Source: an uncultured Pseudomonadota bacterium (GTDB lineage Bacteria > Pseudomonadota > Gammaproteobacteria > Burkholderiales > SG8-39). From it: a stretch of DNA of 6,289 nucleotides. A program made the translations under genes and the position numbers. Shown here piece by piece: positions 1-6,230 of this stretch (position 1 is its first letter; the number at the start of each line of letters is the position of its first letter). The notes beneath the pieces are model-generated. The model was not told the DNA's origin and did no database searches. It saw nothing but the letters and a program-made list of their open reading frames with translations. The DNA lies in contig CAIPGJ010000407.1 in assembly GCA_903864555.1 (NCBI GenBank), positions 1-6,289 on the forward strand, in the 5' to 3' direction.

Positions 1-831
1 GCGGTTTGCATTGGCACATGGCCATATATGCATTGTCCGATTACCGTCGCTGCGCTGGAGTCTGGGAAGCATGTCTTGTGTGAAGCCAGGATGGCAATAA
101 ATCTAGCCGAGGCCAGGACAATGCTGGAGGCTTCAAAGCGCCACCCTCATTTGGTGACCCAGATTGTTCCCGGGCCTCCTACTCTGGAGGTGGACTCCAC
201 GATCAGCGAATTGCTGAGTGGAGGCTATTTCGGCAAGTTGCAAGCGCTGGAACTCAGTGTCCTGACTGGCTTCATCCATCCTGAGACCCCTTTGCACTGG
301 CGTCAGGACAAGTCGCTCAGTGGACTCAACATCCTTAGCATGGGTATCTGGTACGAGTGCCTTCAGCGATGGTTGGGACAGGCCACCAGCGTTGTGGCTA
401 TGGGCTCTATTGCGGTTCCTGAGCGCAAGGATGCAAGCGGCCAGATGGTCCCGGTCACTGTGGCGGACCACATCGATTTGCTGGCAACCTTCCGCGGTGG
501 AGTAACTGCTCACCTTCGCTTTAGTTCGGTGGCCGGTTTGGCTCCAGCCCCAGAGTTATGGATGTTCGGCACTGCTGGAACGGTGCGTTTCGACCCGGGC
601 ACAAAGAAGCTGTTTGGTGGTATTCGAGGTGACAAATCGCTACATGAAATTGCCATCTCACCTGAAAAGCGGATTGGTTGGCGAGTGGAGCAGGAGTTTG
701 TCAGTGCAATCCGTGGAAACGAGAAGGTCAGTCGCACAAACTTCGAGGATGGCGTTTTGTACATGGAGTTCACCGAAGCTGTTGCCAGAAGCTTGGAGCA
801 GAGACGGACCATAGATCTTCCCCTCGTGTGA
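1..831 (+). CDS. Gfo/Idh/MocA-family oxidoreductase, 5'-truncated by window edge, atypical active site
   Basis: The frame is open from base 1 (it begins AVCIGTWPYMHCPITVAALE), so the gene starts outside the window; the ATG at 28 lies inside the Rossmann domain and is not the true start. The stretch VCIGTWPYMHCP...ALESGKHVLCE matches the end of the NAD(P)-binding domain of Gfo/Idh/MocA proteins, where most members read VxIxTPxxxHxxxxxxALxxGKHVxxEKP. The rest, 276 codons in all, fits the C-terminal alpha/beta domain, ending in a typical EFVSAIRGNEKVSRTNFEDGVLYMEFTEAVARSLEQ stretch in shortened form (nt about 694-801). Two things are odd. The EKP motif reads EAR (nt 82-90), losing the lysine that corresponds to Lys97 of Bacillus subtilis inositol dehydrogenase. 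The later Asp/His block reads GLNILSMGIWYECLQRWLG (nt 322-378), without the usual catalytic Asp and His. Family membership is fairly sure; substrate and activity are unknown. It is separated by 227 bases from mnmG and is probably not in that operon. Confidence 0.85.
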   Translation, partial: AVCIGTWPYMHCPITVAALESGKHVLCEARMAINLAEARTMLEASKRHPHLVTQIVPGPPTLEVDSTISELLSGGYFGKLQALELSVLTGFIHPETPLHWRQDKSLSGLNILSMGIWYECLQRWLGQATSVVAMGSIAVPERKDASGQMVPVTVADHIDLLATFRGGVTAHLRFSSVAGLAPAPELWMFGTAGTVRFDPGTKKLFGGIRGDKSLHEIAISPEKRIGWRVEQEFVSAIRGNEKVSRTNFEDGVLYMEFTEAVARSLEQRRTIDLPLV

Positions 832-862
832 TCGTGTGCATTGTTACGGCGGAGCTTGGATC

Positions 863-889
863 CTGAGGCGGATTTAGTTCGGCCTTCAG
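863..889 (+). terminator. weak hairpin downstream of the oxidoreductase gene
   Basis: CTGAGGC at 863-869 can pair with GCCTTCAG at 882-889, giving seven base pairs with one bulged T and a 12-base loop. It lies about 30 bases after the stop codon, where a terminator would be expected. There is no U-run afterwards (the next bases are ATTGTCGGG), so this is not a canonical intrinsic terminator and may be chance. Confidence 0.2.
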
Positions 890-969
890 ATTGTCGGGCT
901 ATTCTGTCCAGGTGTCCCGGCTAGACCTCGTCCTGCGCCTTGAGTCCGGTGGCCGGATACATTCGAAAA

Positions 970-985
970 TGTTTCACGTGGAACA
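970..985 (+). promoter_or_regulatory. parS: parS centromere site, copy 1
   Basis: TGTTTCACGTGGAACA agrees with the widely conserved chromosomal parS consensus (TGTTYCACGTGRAACA-like, CACGTG core), the loading site of ParB. It is an imperfect palindrome differing from its own reverse complement only at positions 5 and 12. It lies in the gap before mnmG, about 3.4 kb upstream of parB in the same window, a usual place for origin-proximal parS. Expected role: ParB nucleates here and spreads as a CTP-dependent sliding clamp, which helps ParA segregate the origin. Confidence 0.95.
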
Positions 986-1001
986 TGTTCCACGTGAAAC
1001 A
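986..1001 (+). promoter_or_regulatory. parS: parS centromere site, copy 2, abutting copy 1 in inverted orientation
   Basis: TGTTCCACGTGAAACA is the exact reverse complement of copy 1 and matches the well-known Bacillus-type parS sequence. It follows copy 1 with no spacer base. Its right end lies only a few bases from the likely -35 region of the mnmG promoter, so ParB bound here could cover that promoter; this consequence is inferred. Confidence 0.95.
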
Positions 1002-1003
1002 AC

Positions 1004-1033
1004 TTTCCCTCGCTATAAGCATCCACATATAAT
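1004..1033 (+). promoter_or_regulatory. putative sigma70-type promoter of the mnmG-rsmG-parA-parB operon
   Basis: A perfect TATAAT box is present at 1028-1033, 25 bases before the mnmG ATG. With an 18-base spacer the -35 would be TTTCCC (1004-1009), a poor match to TTGACA. Transcription would begin near 1040, leaving a leader of roughly 20 bases. The weak -35 and the adjacent parS suggest that upstream-bound protein could matter for its activity. The -10 is convincing; the -35 assignment is uncertain. Confidence 0.5.
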
Positions 1034-1058
1034 CCCGCTCCCTGAGACTGAGCGCCCT

Positions 1059-2972
1059 ATGGATTTTCCTGACCAATTTGATGTCATTGTTGTAGGGGGT
1101 GGCCACGCCGGAACGGAGGCTGCTCTGGCAGCCGCTCGCTCGGGCGCCAAGACTTTGCTGCTGACGCATAGTCTGGAAACCCTGGGGCAGATGTCCTGTA
1201 ACCCATCCATCGGGGGTATAGGGAAAGGACATCTGGTCAAGGAAATTGATGCCTTGGGTGGGGCCATGGCCATTGCTGCCGATGAAGCCGGCATCCAGTT
1301 CCGGATTCTGAATTCGCGCAAAGGGCCGGCGGTCCGCGCGACCCGTGCCCAGGCGGACAGAGTGTTGTATCGGCGAGCCATCCGTTCCCGCCTTGAGAAT
1401 CAGCCCAACCTGACATTATTTCAGCAAGCCGTCGATGACCTGAGTCTTCATGGCGATTATGTCGATGGTGTTGTCACACAACTCGGCATTCGCTTCAGAG
1501 CCAAGTCTGTGGTGCTGACCACAGGAACTTTCCTTGGCGGTTTGATACATGTGGGGCTGACCAGTTATCAGGCGGGCAGGGCAGGTGATCCTCCCTCGTT
1601 GACCTTATCATCAAAGTTGCGGGAGCTGAACCTGCCGGTCGGTCGACTCAAAACGGGTACTCCACCGCGCCTGGATGGGCGGACCATCGATTTTTCCGGT
1701 ATGCAGGTTCAGCCTGGGGATACACCGGTTCCCGTCTTTTCCTACATGGGCAATCCGGAAATGCATCCCAGGCAGTTGCCTTGCTGGATTACCCATACCA
1801 ACGAGAGAACCCACGACATCATCCGGAGTGGCCTGGATCGGTCTCCGATGTATACGGGCGTTATTGAAGGGGTCGGGCCACGATACTGTCCTTCGATTGA
1901 GGACAAGATTCATCGGTTTGCCTCGAAAGACAGCCATCAGATATTTCTCGAACCGGAAGGGCTGGATACACACGAGATTTATCCAAATGGTATCTCGACC
2001 AGTCTTCCATTTGATGTCCAGCTAGAGCTGGTCCGGTCCATCAAGGGGCTGGAGCGTGTTCATGTGCTGAGGCCTGGCTACGCGATCGAATATGACTACT
2101 TTGACCCACGTGGCCTGAAGTCCTCCCTTGAAACCAAAGCCATTGGAGGCTTGTTCTTCGCTGGCCAGATCAACGGGACAACCGGGTACGAGGAGGCAGC
2201 AGCCCAGGGACTTCTGGCCGGTATCAATGCATCTCTGCATGCCAGGGACGAGTCAGCATGGTGTCCAGGTCGGGACGAGGCCTATATTGGGGTGCTGGTC
2301 GACGATCTTGTTACACGTGGTGTTTCTGAGCCCTACCGGATGTTTACCAGCCGGGCTGAATATCGGCTGATGTTGCGCGAGGACAACGCTGATCTTCGCT
2401 TGACTGAACAGGGTAGAGGGCTGGGCCTTGTAGATGATCAGCGCTGGGGGCTCTTTAACCGCAAGCGGGATGCCGTCAATGCGGAGATGGAACGCTTGCG
2501 CACGACTTGGGTGAGCGCACGCTCACTGGAGGGCGAAGTCTCCGAAAAGATATTCGGCAAGGCTTTAGAACGTGATCGTACCTTGCTGGACCTCCTCAAA
2601 CGCCCGGATGTCAGTTACCACTCTTTGACCGCCATAGCCTCCATGGGGCCCGGTGTCGTCGATCCTTTCGTTGCAGACCAGGTGGAAACTCAGATCAAAT
2701 ACGCAGGCTATATCAATCGGCAGGAGGAGGAAATACAGCGCCGGTCCACGCAGGAATGGACCCCCCTACCGGCAGATCTGGATTACTGCACGGTAAGAGG
2801 GCTGTCCATAGAAGTTCAGCAAAAATTGAATTCACAGCGTCCGGAAACCATAGGACAGGCCTCGCGCATCTCCGGAATGACCCCCGCCGCGATTGCCTTG
2901 CTGCTGGTCCACCTCAAGCGCCGTGGACTCCCTCCGTCTCAGTCCGACAACAGAAGCAGGGATGCCGCTTGA
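1059..2972 (+). CDS. mnmG: tRNA uridine-5-carboxymethylaminomethyl modification enzyme MnmG (GidA)
   Basis: MnmG is an FAD enzyme that, with MnmE, installs the 5-(carboxymethyl)aminomethyl group on wobble U34 of certain tRNAs in the cytoplasm. The product of 637 residues compares with 629 in E. coli. Visible features are the N-terminal FAD motif GGGHAG (residues 13-18), the [17 protein letters not shown] block with Cys47, RYCPSIEDK with Cys277 (both cysteines conserved and important in the family), and [13 protein letters not shown] (368-380). The C-terminal helical part ends with [21 protein letters not shown], typical of the tRNA/MnmE-interacting end. The ATG at 1059 gives [18 protein letters not shown], which aligns with the start of known MnmG proteins; the frame is open upstream to 891, but that would translate the parS sites. 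The ribosome binding site is weak (GAG at 1044-1046). It heads the gid-par operon. Confidence 0.97.
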   Translation: MDFPDQFDVIVVGGGHAGTEAALAAARSGAKTLLLTHSLETLGQMSCNPSIGGIGKGHLVKEIDALGGAMAIAADEAGIQFRILNSRKGPAVRATRAQADRVLYRRAIRSRLENQPNLTLFQQAVDDLSLHGDYVDGVVTQLGIRFRAKSVVLTTGTFLGGLIHVGLTSYQAGRAGDPPSLTLSSKLRELNLPVGRLKTGTPPRLDGRTIDFSGMQVQPGDTPVPVFSYMGNPEMHPRQLPCWITHTNERTHDIIRSGLDRSPMYTGVIEGVGPRYCPSIEDKIHRFASKDSHQIFLEPEGLDTHEIYPNGISTSLPFDVQLELVRSIKGLERVHVLRPGYAIEYDYFDPRGLKSSLETKAIGGLFFAGQINGTTGYEEAAAQGLLAGINASLHARDESAWCPGRDEAYIGVLVDDLVTRGVSEPYRMFTSRAEYRLMLREDNADLRLTEQGRGLGLVDDQRWGLFNRKRDAVNAEMERLRTTWVSARSLEGEVSEKIFGKALERDRTLLDLLKRPDVSYHSLTAIASMGPGVVDPFVADQVETQIKYAGYINRQEEEIQRRSTQEWTPLPADLDYCTVRGLSIEVQQKLNSQRPETIGQASRISGMTPAAIALLLVHLKRRGLPPSQSDNRSRDAA

Positions 2973-2975
2973 GCC

Positions 2976-3626
2976 ATGGTTGCCCATCATGCATCATCCC
3001 TCGAAAACAGCCTGACCGCGGGATTGCAGGCCATGCAATTGCCATTGAGTCCGGTGCAAACCAGCCGGCTGATGGACTACCTGTCGCTGCTGCAGAAATG
3101 GAATCGAACCTACAACCTGACGGCCATCCGCGAACCGGCAAAGATGGTTAGCCACCATCTCCTGGACTCCCTGTCGATCGTTAACCACGTCAAGGCGGGT
3201 CGTCTGCTTGACGTAGGCACTGGTGCCGGACTACCCGGCATTCCCCTGGCTATCGCCCGGCCGGACATCCGGATTACCATGCTGGACAGCAATAACAAGA
3301 AAACTGCATTCGTTCAGCAAGTTGCGTCTGAACTGGCTCTGACCAATGCCATAGTGGTGAACGAACGCGTGGAAACCTGGAAACAGATCGAGAAGTTTGA
3401 TGCCATAGTCTCGCGAGCTTTTTCCAGCATTCGTGATTTTGTGGAAAAAACCGGTCATCTGCTGGAAGAAGACGGTGAGCTTCTGGCCATGAAGGGATTG
3501 CAGCCGGATGAGGAAATGGCCGATTTGCCACCGGGATTCGGTATCCAACAGTTGGTAAAGCTGCTCGTGCCAGGGGTCGAGGGTCAACGACATCTTGTTG
3601 TAATTAAACGGGAATCACGTTCATGA
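2976..3626 (+). CDS. rsmG: 16S rRNA (guanine-N7) methyltransferase RsmG (GidB)
   Basis: RsmG uses S-adenosylmethionine to methylate N7 of G527 (E. coli numbering) in the 530 loop of 16S rRNA; its loss gives low-level streptomycin resistance in several bacteria. The 216 residues compare with 207 in E. coli. The family block KWNRTYNLTAIR (41-52) is followed by HHLLDSLS (60-67), the SAM-binding motif DVGTGAGLPGIPLA (79-92), the acidic LDSNNKK segment after strand 2 (103-109), SRAFSSI (146-152) and the C-terminal GQRHLVVIKR (203-212). The ATG at 2976 is three bases after the mnmG stop with a CAGGGA-type ribosome binding site about ten bases upstream, and the N-terminus aligns with E. coli RsmG. 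The last four bases overlap the parA start, suggesting translational coupling. Confidence 0.96.
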   Translation: MVAHHASSLENSLTAGLQAMQLPLSPVQTSRLMDYLSLLQKWNRTYNLTAIREPAKMVSHHLLDSLSIVNHVKAGRLLDVGTGAGLPGIPLAIARPDIRITMLDSNNKKTAFVQQVASELALTNAIVVNERVETWKQIEKFDAIVSRAFSSIRDFVEKTGHLLEEDGELLAMKGLQPDEEMADLPPGFGIQQLVKLLVPGVEGQRHLVVIKRESRS

Positions 3627-4408
3627 GCAGGATTGTTGCCATCACCAACCAGAAAGGCGGAGTCGGCAAAACCACCACCACCGTCAACCTAGCTGCGGCA
3701 CTGGCCGAGCATGGAAAGAGGGTGCTGCTGGTCGACCTGGATCCGCAGGGCAACGCCACCATGGGCAGCGGTATCGACAAGCGTTCCCTTGAATGCAGTG
3801 TTTACCAGGTGCTTCTGGAACTGGCCGGCGCAGATGTTGCGCGGCAGAAATCCAAGGCTGGAGGCTACGATGTTCTACCGGCCAATCGCGAACTTGCCGG
3901 GGCCGAGATTGAAATGGTCCAGATCGAACGCAGGGAATACCGGCTGAAGTTGGCGCTGGAGAAAGTCGCTGCCGAATATGATTTCATCCTGCTGGACTGT
4001 CCACCGGCCCTCAATATGCTCACCATCAATGGCTTGGTGGCTGCGGATACCGTGATGATACCCATGCAGTGCGAATACTACGCGCTCGAGGGACTTTCCG
4101 ATCTGGTGAACACCATCAAGCGTGTCCGCCAGAACCTCAATCCTAAAATCGAGATAGAGGGACTCCTTCGCACCATGTTCGATCCGCGCAACTCCCTGGC
4201 GCAGCAGGTGTCATCCCAGCTTCAGTCTCACTTTGGAACAAAGGTCTATACCACCGTGATACCACGCAACGTAAGGCTCGCGGAGGCGCCGAGCTTCGGT
4301 GCTCCGGCGGTAACGTTTGACCGGGCCTGCAAGGGATCGCAGGCCTATGTCCAGCTGGCTGCAGAGATCATTGAAAGGGATGAGCGAAAAGTGCGGGAAG
4401 CCGCATGA
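3623..4408 (+). CDS. parA: chromosome-partitioning ATPase ParA (Soj)
   Basis: ParA is the deviant Walker ATPase of the ParABS system; its ATP-bound dimers coat the nucleoid and are released by ParB, which moves the origin. At 261 residues it is a short chromosomal ParA without the N-terminal HTH domain of plasmid type Ia proteins. Visible motifs are the deviant Walker A KGGVGKTT (11-18, Lys11 and Lys16), VDLDPQGNAT (37-46, Asp40), the Walker B strand DFILLDCPP (120-128), QCEYYALEGL (149-158) and VIPRNVRLAEAPSFGAP (212-228). Arg189 sits where B. subtilis Soj has the DNA-binding Arg189; Gly12, Lys16 and Asp40 also share Soj numbering. The ATG overlaps the rsmG stop (ATGA) with GGGA at 3610-3613 as ribosome binding site, and its own stop overlaps the parB start the same way. 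Confidence 0.97.
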   Translation: MSRIVAITNQKGGVGKTTTTVNLAAALAEHGKRVLLVDLDPQGNATMGSGIDKRSLECSVYQVLLELAGADVARQKSKAGGYDVLPANRELAGAEIEMVQIERREYRLKLALEKVAAEYDFILLDCPPALNMLTINGLVAADTVMIPMQCEYYALEGLSDLVNTIKRVRQNLNPKIEIEGLLRTMFDPRNSLAQQVSSQLQSHFGTKVYTTVIPRNVRLAEAPSFGAPAVTFDRACKGSQAYVQLAAEIIERDERKVREAA

Positions 4409-5259
4409 AGAAAGCATTGGGAAGGGGGCTGGATGCTCTGCTCGGTGACGAACCGGCCAGAATGCAGCAGGCCAAAGGTGACGTACTGGCAAGCCTGGCG
4501 ACGCAAAAGCTTCAGCCGGGCAAGTATCAACCGCGCACCCATATGGATGAAGCATCCCTTGCCGAATTGGCTGACTCCATACGCGAACAAGGTGTGATGC
4601 AGCCCATACTCGTAAGGGGCGTTGGTGCTGATCGCTACGAGATCATCGCTGGGGAGCGGCGCTGGCGAGCAGCTCGAATAGCCGGACTGGCGCAAGTGCC
4701 AGTGGTGATCCGGGAGGTGCCCGACAAGGCCGCACTGGCCATGGCCCTGATCGAGAACATCCAGCGGGAAAACCTCAACCCGCTGGAAGAAGCAGCAGGC
4801 ATACAGCGCTTGCTGACTGAGTTCCAGCTGACACATGAGGAAGCGGCAAAGGTGCTGGGACGCTCCCGGTCGGCCACCAGCAATCTGCTGCGGATGCTTA
4901 GCCTGCCGAAGACCGTTCAGGACATGGTTTTCCGTGGCGAGCTGGACATGGGGCATGCGCGTGCCTTGCTTAGCTTGCCTGCTTCGGAACAGGCAGGTGT
5001 GGCGCGTCGCATTGCCGAACAAGGCTTGTCGGTCAGGGAAACCGAGCGATTGGTCAACGGATTGCTGCATCCACCCACCCAGTCCGCCAAAACCAGGCCG
5101 CGCAATAACCGCGACATCGAGCGTTTCCAGGAGGAGCTTTCAGAACGTTTCGGCACTGCAGTTGAGCTCAAGCCTGGCAAAAAAGGCGCTGGAAAGCTGG
5201 TGATCAGCTATGCCAGTGCCGAGCATCTGGACGATTTCCTGAGCAAATTCAAAGCCTGA
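4405..5259 (+). CDS. parB: chromosome-partitioning protein ParB (Spo0J), CTPase clamp
   Basis: ParB binds parS, hydrolyses CTP while sliding as a clamp along DNA, and stimulates ParA. All expected parts are visible in 284 residues. The N-terminal [11 protein letters not shown] peptide (4-14) is the ParA-activating tail. The ParB/Srx CTP-binding domain spans about 33-123 with [30 protein letters not shown] (83-94) and [14 protein letters not shown] (117-130). A helix-turn-helix follows in [24 protein letters not shown] (142-165), and the C-terminal dimerisation domain spans about 235-284. The start overlaps the parA stop (ATGA), with CGGGAAG just upstream. Its DNA target is in the same window (970-1001). 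The stop codon sits inside the hairpin at 5256-5273. Confidence 0.97.
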   Translation: MKKALGRGLDALLGDEPARMQQAKGDVLASLATQKLQPGKYQPRTHMDEASLAELADSIREQGVMQPILVRGVGADRYEIIAGERRWRAARIAGLAQVPVVIREVPDKAALAMALIENIQRENLNPLEEAAGIQRLLTEFQLTHEEAAKVLGRSRSATSNLLRMLSLPKTVQDMVFRGELDMGHARALLSLPASEQAGVARRIAEQGLSVRETERLVNGLLHPPTQSAKTRPRNNRDIERFQEELSERFGTAVELKPGKKGAGKLVISYASAEHLDDFLSKFKA

Positions 5260-5273
5260 TCAGGAGTGATCAG
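5256..5273 (+). terminator. perfect 7-bp hairpin overlapping the parB stop codon
   Basis: CTGATCA (5256-5262), loop GGAG, TGATCAG (5267-5273) form a perfect stem that contains the parB stop TGA. No U-tract follows (next bases TGCTGCGAGG), so it is not a standard intrinsic terminator. It could protect the mRNA end or be part of a termination region. Its stem is only moderately GC-rich. Confidence 0.3.
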
Positions 5274-5354
5274 TGCTGCGAGGCTGTGCCTCTCCCGACG
5301 GGCACCTCAAATACCTCGATGTGTGCGCGGTATCCAAGGCTTTCAAGAAATTGT

Positions 5355-5388
5355 GCCCGAGCAAGCCCCTATGCCGTCCGGGGCGGGC
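5355..5388. terminator. GC-rich hairpin in the convergent parB/hydrolase gap
   Basis: GCCCC (5365-5369) can pair with GGGGC (5380-5384), and outside it GCCC (5355-5358) with GGGC (5385-5388), leaving a six-base bulge on one side. It lies ten bases from the end of the - strand gene and about 95 bases after parB, where a shared terminator for convergent genes would be expected. Neither side has a proper U-tract. The rest of the 138-base gap shows only a small GAGGC-TGT-GCCTC hairpin (5280-5292) and no gene. Confidence 0.25.
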
Positions 5389-5397
5389 GTCAGTTGA

Positions 5398-6069
5398 TCA
5401 GCCGACGTGTTTGGCGAGGAATTCCAGCGTGCGCTGGCGGGCCAGTTTCGATGCCTCGGGATTGTAGGAACCACGCTCGTCGCAGTTGAAACCATGGCCG
5501 GCTCCGGGGTAGAAATGTCCCTGAATCTCCGGGTACTTGGCCAGGACTTCCTTGGCCTTTTCCGGGGAAGGTGACTTGTCCAGTTCGCCGAAATGGCACA
5601 TCGTGGGCACCATGGGCTTCTCGTTGATCAGGTCGGGAATGCCGCCACCGTAGTAAGGGATTGCGCAGGCCAGACTCGAGAGCCGTGCCGCGGCCATCCA
5701 CGCAACCGTACCGCCCCAGCAATAGCCGGTAATTCCGGCCTTGCCTGAAGACTTGATGCGCTCCAGCGCTGCAAGCGTATCCGCGAGGGTCTGATCCCAT
5801 TGCAATTGCGCACGGATGGCTCCGCCGGATTTGATGTCGTCGGGACCGTAAGCGACTTCGAAATTGCGTTCTACCCGGTCGTAGTAGGCCGGTGAGATGG
5901 CGAGATAGCCGTCGGCGGCAAATCCGTCGGTGACAGAGCGCATGTGCTTGTTGACGCCGAAGATTTCCTGGACGACCACCAGCCCGCCCTTGGGTTTGCC
6001 CGCTGGCTCGGCAAGATAGGCAGCAAATGAATGGCCATCGGCCGCCTTGAGTTCAATGAATTGGCCCAA
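5398..6069 (-). CDS. dienelactone hydrolase family protein (alpha/beta hydrolase), TTG start
   Basis: This cytoplasmic alpha/beta hydrolase of 223 residues belongs to the family of carboxymethylenebutenolidase, which opens dienelactones in chlorocatechol breakdown; many homologues have unknown ester or lactone substrates. Visible are VVVQEIFGVN (31-40) with Glu35 matching the active-site Glu36 of Pseudomonas enzyme, the nucleophile elbow GYCWGG with Cys117, GELD with Asp164, and GAGHGF with His192. The Cys-Asp-His spacing agrees with Cys123/Asp171/His202 of the Pseudomonas enzyme. No signal peptide is seen. Reading in frame upstream there is only a TGA and no ATG or GTG, so the start is TTG at 6069, supported by AGAGGAG six bases upstream. 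It converges on parB and is not part of the par operon. No chlorocatechol genes are visible here, so the exact substrate cannot be inferred. Confidence 0.93.
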   Translation of the reverse strand: MGQFIELKAADGHSFAAYLAEPAGKPKGGLVVVQEIFGVNKHMRSVTDGFAADGYLAISPAYYDRVERNFEVAYGPDDIKSGGAIRAQLQWDQTLADTLAALERIKSSGKAGITGYCWGGTVAWMAAARLSSLACAIPYYGGGIPDLINEKPMVPTMCHFGELDKSPSPEKAKEVLAKYPEIQGHFYPGAGHGFNCDERGSYNPEASKLARQRTLEFLAKHVG

Positions 6070-6075
6070 TTTAAG

Positions 6076-6083
6076 CTCCTCTT
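6076..6083 (-). promoter_or_regulatory. strong ribosome binding site fixing the TTG start of the hydrolase
   Basis: Read on the - strand, AAGAGGAG is followed by CTTAAA and then TTG. This is a near-ideal Shine-Dalgarno sequence at a good distance and is the main reason to accept the rare TTG start. Confidence 0.8.
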
Positions 6084-6175
6084 GGTTATTGGTCGGCCAA
6101 GCATATCAGTGGCGAAATTGGTGCGCCATCCCTAGAGTCCTTGCAGGCCACGGATATGGGAGCGCACAACAAAAT

Positions 6176-6204
6176 TCGTCAAACGCCGAGAAATACTCTA
6201 AAAT
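6176..6204 (+). promoter_or_regulatory. putative sigma70-type promoter facing the right edge
   Basis: TCGTCA (6176-6181, four of six to TTGACA) is separated by exactly 17 bases from TAAAAT (6199-6204, five of six to TATAAT). Transcription would start near 6211. In many related bacteria the genes after parB are the ATP synthase operon, so this could be the atp promoter; that link is inference. Confidence 0.4.
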
Positions 6205-6230
6205 CCGGCGGTTTCCGCGGGACCCTTACC

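Larger units (their letters stand above)
970..1001. repeat. 32-bp perfect inverted repeat made of two parS sites
   Basis: The two 16-bp parS copies are reverse complements joined head to head with zero spacing, so the whole 32 bases form an uninterrupted perfect palindrome. The symmetry stops exactly at the parS ends: base 969 is A and base 1002 is A, which do not pair. The DNA could in principle extrude as a cruciform, and any read-through transcript would fold into a strong hairpin. Confidence 0.93.

Noticed and set aside
945..957. TCCGG-TGG-CCGGA hairpin before parS as a terminator.
   Set aside because: Only five base pairs and no U-tract; probably chance.
1019..1027. GCATCCACA as a DnaA box before mnmG.
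   Set aside because: Seven of nine to TTATCCACA, single, and without an AT-rich unwinding region; not enough to call an origin here.
891..1058. N-terminal extension of the mnmG frame upstream of the ATG at 1059.
   Set aside because: The frame is open, but it would translate the parS sites and put 56 unrelated residues before a start that aligns with known MnmG; the TATAAT box also lies inside it.
2102..2117. A CACGTG core inside mnmG as a further parS.
   Set aside because: Only the core fits; the flanks (TGACC and GCCTG) match the consensus poorly.
2309..2324. TGTTACACGTGGTGTT inside mnmG as a weak parS.
   Set aside because: The left half fits but the right half does not (about 11 of 16), which is unlikely to support loading; it lies in a conserved coding region.
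4345..5070. Long open frame (241 codons) antisense to parB.
   Set aside because: It lies wholly opposite conserved parA/parB coding sequence, resembles no family I know, and is a typical shadow frame in GC-rich DNA.
5273..5489. Small rightward open frames after parB.
   Set aside because: They overlap the 3' end of the well-supported hydrolase gene on the other strand and show no recognisable protein features.
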